A stretch of 64,000 nucleotides of DNA from Rahnella variigena (GTDB taxonomy: Bacteria > Pseudomonadota > Gammaproteobacteria > Enterobacterales > Enterobacteriaceae): the NCBI RefSeq assembly GCF_003610915.1, contig NZ_NSDJ01000002.1, positions 434,001 to 498,000 of the forward strand, in the 5' to 3' direction. The notes under the pieces are model-generated. The model had not been told where the DNA came from, made no database searches, and saw nothing but the letters and a program-made list of their open reading frames with translations. A program made the position numbers and the translations under genes. The stretch's first letter is position 1; every line of letters begins with the position of its first letter. Below are positions 24,165 through 31,107 of this stretch, one piece after another.

Positions 24165-25031
24165 TCAGAGTTGTGCCAGCGGAATGTAGTATTCGCAGGT
24201 CACGCCGTTCAGTGCGGATTCTCGTGAATACTTTTCAAGGTCGGGCTGCATGATGAACTCCAGACCCAGTGTCGGTAAAAATACCGAATACAGATACAGG
24301 ATAAAATCATTCAACCGGCTGAGATCGTAAGGATAATTGATCTTCAGATAACGGCTGGCCGGAACCAGGATTGTGTGGCTGTCACTGAGTTTTACCTGAT
24401 GCGCTACGGTGTATTCCATCTGCAGGGCATTGGCGACTTCGTCGTGAGTATCAGGGCGGCAATCTGAAAGTCCCCAAACTGGTGCCAGCAGGGATTCCGG
24501 CGTTTCCAGATAGCGCAATAATTCGGCACGATGAACGTGGTTTTTACTGTTGAACAAAGCCTCTATCGGATACGAATGGACGACGGTTTCCCCTTCGAAC
24601 GCCATTTCTGGCAAATCGACAATCTCATATTTCGGTTGAGGAAACTCATCGACGGTCAGCGGTGCGGTGATCCCGTTCATTGTCCATGACGCATTACGGC
24701 GGTACATCCCCGGTGTTTCTGCAAAGTTCTTTTTAAATGAACGGGTGAATGTTTGCTGCGAGTCATAAGAGTAATACAACGAAATATCGAGGATCGGCAT
24801 ATTGGTAAGACGTAACGCGATCGCCGCCATGGTCAGACGGCGGTCACGGATGTATTTGCCCAGTGCGTAACCCGTTTTACTTTTAAACAAACGCTGAAGA
24901 TACCACGGAGAATAGCCTGTTTTTTTCGAGGCTTTTTCCATGGTCAGACGGTCACTTAAGTTGACTTCGATCCAGTAGAGTAACTCTTTGATCAGGTCAT
25001 CGTGAAAATCAGGTTTTTGTTCGCTCTGCAA
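24165..25031 (-). CDS. Rob-like AraC-family regulator with GyrI-like domain
   Basis: 288 aa, the length of E. coli Rob (289). The N-terminal AraC/MarA-type double HTH (about 1-115) contains KKTGYSPWYLQRLFKSKTGYALG and YDSQQTFTRSFKKNFAETP. The remaining part resembles a GyrI-like small-molecule-binding domain. It is more divergent from Rob than expected for the main ortholog and is probably a paralog. The start appears to be a TTG at 25031 with GGGAG upstream; the next in-frame Met lies inside the first HTH. Located beside emrE and its TetR gene, it may control efflux genes. Confidence 0.85.
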   Translation of the reverse strand: MQSEQKPDFHDDLIKELLYWIEVNLSDRLTMEKASKKTGYSPWYLQRLFKSKTGYALGKYIRDRRLTMAAIALRLTNMPILDISLYYSYDSQQTFTRSFKKNFAETPGMYRRNASWTMNGITAPLTVDEFPQPKYEIVDLPEMAFEGETVVHSYPIEALFNSKNHVHRAELLRYLETPESLLAPVWGLSDCRPDTHDEVANALQMEYTVAHQVKLSDSHTILVPASRYLKINYPYDLSRLNDFILYLYSVFLPTLGLEFIMQPDLEKYSRESALNGVTCEYYIPLAQL

Positions 25032-25066
25032 AATGAACTCCCTGTGCTGCTATAAAGTTGCGCGGC

Positions 25067-25402
25067 TTAGTGCGCAACAGATTTTGAAAACACGTTCACT
25101 ACGATGACGCCCGCGATGATTAGCCCCAGGCCAATAATCGCCGGCGTATCCAGCTTTTGTCCGTAACCAAACCAACCAATCGCAGAGACCAGAACAATAC
25201 CGACGCCGGACCAGATGGCATAAGCAATACCGGTGGGCAGGGTTTTCAGAGTCAGAGATAATAAGAAGATGGCAATCGTATAGCCCAGCAATGTAACGAC
25301 GCTTGGCCATAAACGGGTGAATCCTTCCGAGCTTTTCAGACTGCTGGTGGCGATGACTTCCGCCACAATAGCCAGTCCGAGAAGCAAATATGTTTTAAAC
25401 AT
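25067..25402 (-). CDS. emrE: EmrE-type small multidrug resistance transporter
   Basis: 111-aa SMR protein with four transmembrane helices that exports quaternary ammonium compounds and other lipophilic cations in exchange for protons. The essential membrane-embedded Glu is in GLAIVAEVIATSS (about residue 15). SEGFTRLWPSV and PTGIAYAIWSGVGIVLVS are almost identical to E. coli EmrE. The frame is open to 25450, but the ATG at 25402 with AAGGAA upstream gives the normal length. It overlaps the TetR gene by 8 bases, so the two are translated together. Confidence 0.93.
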   Translation of the reverse strand: MFKTYLLLGLAIVAEVIATSSLKSSEGFTRLWPSVVTLLGYTIAIFLLSLTLKTLPTGIAYAIWSGVGIVLVSAIGWFGYGQKLDTPAIIGLGLIIAGVIVVNVFSKSVAH

Positions 25403-26012
25403 CTGTCGTTTCCTTACTGCAAGAGTTATGAGCATACAGCTCATTTTCAATGGCGCGGCCGAGGTTGTATTGCGCGCAGGTCGGGCTCAGTCCAAGAGTT
25501 TCAAGTCGCGACATGGCATCCATGCTGCTGCTCAGGCCAATCAGGCGCCAGGAAATATGCTCCGGCGATTCACCCTGCACAAACTCCCCTTTCTGTCTGC
25601 CAAAGCTGATGGCATCAGACACCAGCTGATGCCAGTCAGACACTGAAAGCGCAAATGCAGCTTTCATCAGCGGCTCCTGCTCGGTCAGCAACATGGCTTC
25701 ATGCCACAGTGGGATCGCCATCAGAGATTCTTCGTCTTGCGGATCAACCAGCAACAGGTTCAGCCGTTCGCGAGCTGTCAGAGCCAGAGACTTTTCTTCC
25801 AGCTGGGTTTTGAGGATTTTCATCACCTGCGTATAGGCCTGAGCCCGCAGCTGAGCGGCGCTGGAAAAATGGTGATGAACCTGACCGGTTGCCGCACCGG
25901 CTTCTTGCGCGACACGACGAACGGTGGTCGCGGCCAGTCCTTCACGGCGGGCAATTCGCGCAGCAGCTTCCAGAATAGTATTGCGGCGGGCTTCTTTACA
26001 CAGGTAGACCAC
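25395..26012 (-). CDS. TetR-family repressor, probable regulator of emrE
   Basis: N-terminal TetR HTH: RRNTILEAAARIARREGLAATTVRRVAQEAGAATGQVHHHF in full pattern, followed by a helical ligand domain. Start is uncertain: I use a GTG at 26012 with GGA eight bases upstream (205 aa), while the frame extends to a TTG at 26054. It is the first gene of a two-gene operon with emrE (8-base overlap), so it probably represses both. An inverted repeat at 26090-26121 is the candidate operator. Confidence 0.85.
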   Translation of the reverse strand: MVYLCKEARRNTILEAAARIARREGLAATTVRRVAQEAGAATGQVHHHFSSAAQLRAQAYTQVMKILKTQLEEKSLALTARERLNLLLVDPQDEESLMAIPLWHEAMLLTEQEPLMKAAFALSVSDWHQLVSDAISFGRQKGEFVQGESPEHISWRLIGLSSSMDAMSRLETLGLSPTCAQYNLGRAIENELYAHNSCSKETTDV

Positions 26013-26089
26013 TGAAAAATCCGAAGCAGAGTAGGCAGATGAGGATAATGCCAAGACTTGGACGGATGTTCAAGATTTTTTGAGAACGT

Positions 26090-26121
26090 TCATTCACCTG
26101 TGATTTTATATAGGTAAATGA
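26090..26121. promoter_or_regulatory. Inverted repeat upstream of the TetR-emrE operon
   Basis: TCATTCACCT (26090-26099) and AGGTAAATGA (26112-26121) pair in 9 of 10 positions over a 12-base spacer. A smaller palindrome GAACGTTC sits beside it at 26084-26091. Either could bind the TetR-type repressor encoded downstream; this is inferred from symmetry and position. Confidence 0.45.
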
Positions 26122-26183
26122 CTTGCAATCTCTGTGAAAATTGTACTCGCCGAAAATGACCGCAGCCTGACGTTTCAGGCCAC

Positions 26184-27797
26184 TTACTGATCAGTACACA
26201 CAAAACTCGACGCTGATCTGCTATCACCCTGCCCGTTATATTTCGGATACAACGGGTAATCACATAAGGGCATTTCACGTCCTGCCGTCGGTTTGTTGAC
26301 ATCAATCATAACTTGCTGACCGGGTGGGATCCCATGATCGACCCACTTATCCAGTGTGCCGAGTGAATCCCAGCTCGCACGAAAAGTTCCGCTGCTGTGG
26401 GTAAAGCCGGGTGCCAGGTAGAAGCGTGCAAACTGACGGAGCTCTTTCTCGCCGAATTCCGCTTTCAGTTTTTCGTAATACGCCACGGTATTCCCCGGTG
26501 GTACTGCCATGTCTGCGGTACCGTGCATCAGCAGCAACTTACCACCATGTTGCACAAAGGCGCGGAGGTTCGCATCGTCGTTATCGACCTGCGCAGCCAG
26601 CTCTTTGAGCCGCTGCTGATGTGCGGCCGGGTCGAATTTCAGAGAGTCGTAATCCGCATTACGCATGACTTCATAACGGACGGCCTGATCGCCCATCATA
26701 TAAGGAAAGGAAATAATGATATTTGTAGCTTCGGGTTTCGGCTTGTCTGCGCCGGAGCCAAATACGCTGACCAGCGCGGAAGCGTCAGCACCGCGTAATA
26801 TCGGCCAGGGCGCAAAGTGATCGCCGGTAGGCAGGTTTATGCCAAGTTGTACGGGCTTATTCAGCATGCCGACCATCGCTATTTGCGTGTCAGAAAGACA
26901 ATTTGACCCGGTATCTTTGCCCTGCGGACAACGCAGATGCGCTATTTTAAATGTCGCACTACAGGCATCCGGATTGGCGACAACGCCGTCGGCCAGACCG
27001 TCCAGTTTATCGCAGGCACCGGTCACGGCGTTGGCAATCAGCGCGGCTTTTGCCGGTGAAATCCACGCACCCGGCGTGTTGTAAATAGCTTGCCCGATAC
27101 GGATACCTGCCATGTGCAGTTCGACGACGTTGTATACCGGATGAATAGCGATCGCGCCGTCGTAGTCGAGCGGGAAGCGCTGAATTGCAGCAAGTGCTTC
27201 GTGTCCGCCCTGAGAATTGCCCTGAAAATACAGGCGCGAGGGTTTTTTACCGTAAGCCTGTGTGATGAGTGCGACCGCAACATCGTGGGTTTTCTTAATC
27301 TGAGCACCGGCAAAATTATCCCAGGATTCCTGGTTGAGAGCAAAAGACGCATCGGATACGCCGCCCTGATGCCCGGAATCGCTGCCAAAAGTCGCGTAAC
27401 CTTGTTTCAGCGCGCCGGGTGTAGCGGCTGGCGCCAGCCGGGCTGTATCGGCATCCTTAACGGCACCGTCGAATCCGCTGCCGCCGAGCTGCAAGGCTTT
27501 ACCATTCCATATGAGGGGCAGATAAAGCTGAAAATTAATATCAGGTGCTGTCACATCAATGGGTTTAATCAGTCCTTCGAGTTTGCAGTGCTGATTACCG
27601 GGATGACCGGCCATCGCAACATTGGTCACCAACGCGCCGCGGGTTGGTAAACCTATTTTGGCAGCATCGATGCGGGAATTTTTTAGGGCCACACATTGCG
27701 ACTGGTTTATACCTGCCGGGGACGCTTCGGCTACATTTGCTGAGAACAAATTAGCGAAGAACAACGCAAAACAAAAAGTACAAAAACGCGCATTCAT
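26184..27797 (-). CDS. Exported tannase/feruloyl-esterase-family protein
   Basis: 537 aa with a Sec signal peptide (MNARFCTFCFALFFANLFSANVAEA, cut after AEA-S written separately). The alpha/beta-hydrolase fold of the tannase family is recognisable: nucleophile Ser195 in FQGNSQGGHEAL, Asp in LMHGTADMAVPP and His in APGFTHSSG. Family members release phenolic acids such as ferulic or gallic acid from plant esters. The usual CS-D-HC signature, with cysteines next to the catalytic Ser and His bridging the site, is absent: the positions are Asn194 and a Ser. Other cysteines may form the lid disulfides. It stands alone on the minus strand. Substrate unknown. Confidence 0.82.
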   Translation of the reverse strand: MNARFCTFCFALFFANLFSANVAEASPAGINQSQCVALKNSRIDAAKIGLPTRGALVTNVAMAGHPGNQHCKLEGLIKPIDVTAPDINFQLYLPLIWNGKALQLGGSGFDGAVKDADTARLAPAATPGALKQGYATFGSDSGHQGGVSDASFALNQESWDNFAGAQIKKTHDVAVALITQAYGKKPSRLYFQGNSQGGHEALAAIQRFPLDYDGAIAIHPVYNVVELHMAGIRIGQAIYNTPGAWISPAKAALIANAVTGACDKLDGLADGVVANPDACSATFKIAHLRCPQGKDTGSNCLSDTQIAMVGMLNKPVQLGINLPTGDHFAPWPILRGADASALVSVFGSGADKPKPEATNIIISFPYMMGDQAVRYEVMRNADYDSLKFDPAAHQQRLKELAAQVDNDDANLRAFVQHGGKLLLMHGTADMAVPPGNTVAYYEKLKAEFGEKELRQFARFYLAPGFTHSSGTFRASWDSLGTLDKWVDHGIPPGQQVMIDVNKPTAGREMPLCDYPLYPKYNGQGDSRSASSFVCTDQ

Positions 27798-28197
27798 CAG
27801 ACAGCTGTTATCCCATTGCGTAAAAGTGGCAGTTTGTCATTAAATGATCTGCGAAAACAGCCCTCCGTGCTGGAATTAGTCACTCACGACATTATGGATA
27901 TGGCATACGCATCTCATCACGCAAACAAATGAACTCAGGTTTAATAGCCTCCTTATTTATGAGTAGAACGGGTTTTTATATTTTTACACCAGACCTTATG
28001 CAATTAAAATAATATCCCCATTGTGAGCTATCATTTTAATGAATGATATAAATGCCTGGGTGTTTGATATTGGCATGGTGAATGAAATAAATCTAATTTT
28101 TAATTTGTCTCTTATTGGTAATTAAAGGTATATTGCTGCCGCCTGCCTGGTTGCGGGTGCGATTAATATTAATCAACTTTTTTGAAAAGGAATTTAC
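27798..28197. other. AT-rich divergent intergenic region upstream of yhfL
   Basis: No gene seen. A perfect 14-bp palindrome GATTAATATTAATC lies at 28161-28174, just upstream of the yhfL ribosome site, and a smaller inverted repeat ATCATT/AATGAT at 28030-28047. Promoters for the esterase and yhfL must be here. Confidence 0.35.
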
Positions 28198-28365
28198 ATG
28201 AAGTCTTTAGTCAAGTTGTTTGTCCTGGCTGCTGTGGTCTCTACGCTTTCTGGTTGTACAGGTAGCGTCTATAACAAAGAAAAAAACTGTGATTACATGT
28301 ACTTACTTCACCCTGCTATTTCAATTTCTAAAATGATTGGTGGTTGCGGCCCGACTGAAAAATAA
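28198..28365 (+). CDS. yhfL: YhfL-like small lipoprotein (55 aa)
   Basis: A 55-aa lipoprotein with signal sequence MKSLVKLFVLAAVVSTLSGC, lipobox LSGC (Cys20), then a short mature part with three more cysteines (NCDY, GGCG) and the conserved HPAISISKMIGGCGP. This matches the small enterobacterial lipoprotein YhfL in length and sequence as I recall it. No Asp follows the lipid Cys, so it should go to the outer membrane. Function unknown. AAGGAA precedes the ATG, and a terminator follows 20 bases after the stop. Confidence 0.85.
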   Translation: MKSLVKLFVLAAVVSTLSGCTGSVYNKEKNCDYMYLLHPAISISKMIGGCGPTEK

Positions 28366-28385
28366 TGTTATTTTCAGTGTAAAAT

Positions 28386-28409
28386 ATGCCGGGCGATGAT
28401 GCCCGGCAT
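28386..28409 (+). terminator. Terminator of yhfL
   Basis: ATGCCGGGC (28386-28394) and GCCCGGCAT (28401-28409) form a perfect 9-bp stem with a 6-base loop, followed by TTATTTAAT. Confidence 0.75.
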
Positions 28410-28586
28410 TTATTTAATAACACGTCTGTTTCTTAATACTTTCTTAAAACGTCCAGCAGATACCGCTGGCACCCTCCTGCCTTTTAGAGCGTTGCCGATA
28501 ATTTTCGTCAACAGTTATGTACTAACCTGCTTAACCAATAAGAGTTTCATAATAAATCACCTGTGTTTTAGATTAACAATCTAAAT

Positions 28587-28603
28587 GTAGACCAGTCGTC
28601 TCC
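28587..28603. promoter_or_regulatory. Operator-like palindrome, copy 1
   Basis: GTAGACCAGTCGTCTCC shares the core AGAC-CAGTC-GTCT with two copies upstream of the hydrolase gene at 29620-30375. This copy lies between yhfL and the 3' end of the haloperoxidase-like gene, an odd place for an operator, and may mark a lost gene. Confidence 0.5.
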
Positions 28604-28662
28604 AGGCAAGTTAAAAGCATTCCATTTTGCTAAAGCTTATTTGTAGATTTCTCCACATCGCA

Positions 28663-29484
28663 TTACTCTTCAATGAATCGCAGCAGGTCTTCATTAATCG
28701 TCCCGGCTTGGGTGATTGTCATCCCGTGGCCAAATCCCGCATAGACCTTGAGCTGCGCATCTTTGACAAGTTGCGCGGACAGAATGGCGGAGTCCGCCAG
28801 CGGAACGATCTGGTCGTCATCACCATGCATGATCAGGGTTGGCACATCGATTTTCTTAAGGTCATCAGTGAAATCAACCTCAGAGAACTGTTTGATACAG
28901 TCATATTGACCTTTGATCCCACCCCGCATGCCCTGAAGCCAGAAGCTTTCTCTCACACCCTCAGAAGGCGTCTCTGACGAACGGTTATAGTTGAAAAAAG
29001 GCGTGGTCAAATCCTTGTAGAACTGAGAGCGGTCTTTTTCGACCGCAGCACGGATGCCATCAAACACTTCCATAGGCAGACCGCCAGGATTTTTCTCACT
29101 TTGCAGCATAACCGGAGGGACTGCGCCGATAAGTACAGCTTTGCTGACGCGCGCCGAGCCATACGTACCGATATAGCGTGCGACTTCACCGCCACCGGTC
29201 GAATGTCCAACCAGAACAACGTCGTGGAGATCTAACTGCTCGATGAGTGATGATAAATCTTCAGCGTAGGTATCCATATCATTGCCGTCCCACGTCTGAC
29301 TGGAGTTGCCATGGCTGCGGCGATCGTGAGCGATGACACGGAACCCCTGCTGACCGAAGAACAACATTTGCGCATCCCATGCATCACTTGATAATGGCCA
29401 TCCGTGGGAGAAAATAATGGTTTGTCCCTTGCCAAAGTCTTTATATGCAATCTTAGAACCGTCTTTCACCTGAATAGTTTTCAT
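28663..29484 (-). CDS. Alpha/beta hydrolase, non-heme chloroperoxidase type
   Basis: 273-aa cytoplasmic hydrolase of the cofactor-free haloperoxidase/esterase group. N-terminal [19 protein letters not shown], oxyanion segment [11 protein letters not shown], nucleophile Ser in [14 protein letters not shown], Asp in [10 protein letters not shown] and His in GFGHGM form the complete catalytic triad and the typical length. Such proteins perhydrolyse carboxylic acids to peracids and also act as esterases; the natural substrate is not known. The next gene upstream (29620-30375) is another hydrolase in the same direction, 135 bp away. Confidence 0.87.
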   Translation of the reverse strand: MKTIQVKDGSKIAYKDFGKGQTIIFSHGWPLSSDAWDAQMLFFGQQGFRVIAHDRRSHGNSSQTWDGNDMDTYAEDLSSLIEQLDLHDVVLVGHSTGGGEVARYIGTYGSARVSKAVLIGAVPPVMLQSEKNPGGLPMEVFDGIRAAVEKDRSQFYKDLTTPFFNYNRSSETPSEGVRESFWLQGMRGGIKGQYDCIKQFSEVDFTDDLKKIDVPTLIMHGDDDQIVPLADSAILSAQLVKDAQLKVYAGFGHGMTITQAGTINEDLLRFIEE

Positions 29485-29619
29485 CTCTTTATTCTCTTTT
29501 CTGTTGGCGACGCCTCATTGGCGGCGCATTTGATTTAAAAGTATTTTTCTTCGTATATTGATTTTTACACTGGGCAGTCATTGAAAGAATGACTGGCCTG
29601 GAAAGCATTTAACTGATGT

Positions 29620-30375
29620 TTACTGAGATAAGCTTTGTGCCGCTTTTTCGATCACCGCCGCAATTTTTTCCGGCTGTGATGCGTAAATGGCATGGTTGCC
29701 TTTCAATTCAGTAACGGTGCTGTGCGCGCGTTTGGCCATGAAGCGCTCCAGTTCTGGATTAATAGCACGATCCTGCGTCGCCACGACGGCCCAGCTAGGC
29801 TTCGTTTTCCATGCCGGAACGCCTGCCGGGGCAGCGAATGCCGCTACTGCAGGCATGAGTTGAGATTGCGCCAACAGATTTGTCTCTTTGACTGGCAAGT
29901 CAGCGGCAAAGTCCGCGTGGAAATTTTCCGGTTTGATATAAAGGAAGTGATCTGGCGTTTCAGTAATTGACTGAGCGGCTGGCGGATATTTTTTGGCCAG
30001 ACTCAGCAATGAGTCACCTTGATCCGGCTGGAACGCTGCGATGTAAACCAGCCCCGCAACAGAGGGGTCATTTCCCGCGTCACTGATGATCATGCCGGCG
30101 TAGCTGTGGCCAACCAGCAATGATTTACCACTTTGTAACGCGAGAACGCGTCGGGTCGCCGCGACATCGTCAGCCAGCGAGGTTTGTGGCTCCTGAACAA
30201 TCGACACTTTGTAGCCCGCTTTATTCAGAATGCGAGCCACCGGATCCCAACCTGAACCATCAACAAAAGCGCCATGTACCAGAACGATGTTTTTTACCGG
30301 CGCAGCCATTGAAGACTGAGCATAAACAGACAGAACCAGGCTTAAAGCCAGAGTAGTCAATGATTTTTTGAACAT
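29620..30375 (-). CDS. Exported alpha/beta hydrolase
   Basis: 251 aa with a Sec signal peptide ending ...SSMAA, so probably periplasmic. It resembles the salicylate-esterase/acetone-cyanohydrin-lyase-like alpha/beta fold: NIVLVHGAFVDGSGWDPVARIL, nucleophile Ser in LLVGHSYAGMIIS, Asp in VATQDRAINPELE and His in LKGNHAIYASQP. Proteins of this kind often sit with haloperoxidase-like genes under TetR regulators that answer to electrophiles, and two operator-like palindromes lie upstream here. The substrate is unknown. AGGAAA precedes the ATG. Confidence 0.85.
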   Translation of the reverse strand: MFKKSLTTLALSLVLSVYAQSSMAAPVKNIVLVHGAFVDGSGWDPVARILNKAGYKVSIVQEPQTSLADDVAATRRVLALQSGKSLLVGHSYAGMIISDAGNDPSVAGLVYIAAFQPDQGDSLLSLAKKYPPAAQSITETPDHFLYIKPENFHADFAADLPVKETNLLAQSQLMPAVAAFAAPAGVPAWKTKPSWAVVATQDRAINPELERFMAKRAHSTVTELKGNHAIYASQPEKIAAVIEKAAQSLSQ

Positions 30376-30409
30376 GATTAATTTCCTGTATTTTATATGG
30401 ATTATTGAA

Positions 30410-30426
30410 TTAGACCGGTCGTCTAA
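30410..30426. promoter_or_regulatory. Operator-like palindrome, copy 2 (perfect)
   Basis: TTAGAC-CGGTC-GTCTAA is a perfect inverted repeat with a 5-base centre, 35 bp before the start of the exported hydrolase. Its size and position suit a TetR-family repressor. A second copy lies 144 bp further up. Confidence 0.7.
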
Positions 30427-30553
30427 CCATCTCTTAAATAAAAAATTACCCGTACCTGCTATTCAGGCCAACTCTGTGTGCTGTTCTTTATACCGGAACG
30501 GCTGTTGTGCTATGTCGTTTAGTTGCCGTGCCATGTGTGTAAGCTAACAGCTA

Positions 30554-30570
30554 TTAGACCAGTCGTCTAC
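30554..30570. promoter_or_regulatory. Operator-like palindrome, copy 3
   Basis: TTAGAC-CAGTC-GTCTAC differs from copy 2 in two positions. It would suit a divergent promoter, but no gene follows on the plus strand for over 2 kb, which suggests a deleted regulator gene. Confidence 0.6.
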
Positions 30571-31063
30571 ATGTAATTAATAAAACTTTTCCATCTTTCA
30601 TTCGCAAGTACCTTCTCATTGCGGTTACCTGCCACGATGAGATAACCCACTAATTTTGATGCTTGTTCAACTGCGTTTGTTCACGTTTCGATGATGCACT
30701 TAGTCGGCTTTCTTTGCCCAAACTGCATGAGTATTTGTGAATTCACGCATCCAAAGTGCGAGAGTTCGCGACAATACCCACTCTTTTTCACACAGCCATT
30801 GGCCCGATTCTATCTTGTAGATCCAGCGGATCGCCTACCTTCGACAGTCTGACGGCTGCGCTGAACCAGAGCGGCTGCTTTCAAAGCTTGTGTGACGCGA
30901 GCCCGCTGTTGTTTGAAGGGTAAATGGTTTAACCCATGTTTTTTAGTTACAACATTCTAATAATTTCAAACATCAATAACAGTGACTAATTCAACTTCAT
31001 TTTAACATTCGGTCTGGCAGGGAATGAACACCAGCTCTTACCAATACGATCTCCGAAGACATG
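30571..31063. other. Gene-free region between the hydrolase operators and ovoA
   Basis: About 490 bases without a supported gene. Around 30830-30930 the minus strand reads briefly as protein-like codons (QQRARVTQALKAAALVQRS) but is broken by stops on both sides. It may be the decayed remnant of a gene, possibly the missing regulator, but the match is too short to name. Confidence 0.35.
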
Positions 31064-31087
31064 AAAAAGCGGTCGCAAAGCGACCGC
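31064..31087 (-). terminator. Terminator of ovoA
   Basis: GCGGTCGC (31069-31076) and GCGACCGC (31080-31087) form a perfect stem; on the minus strand five T follow. It lies 20 bases beyond the ovoA stop. Confidence 0.85.
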
Positions 31088-31107
31088 CTGAGTTCTCAAA
31101 AAACGTC

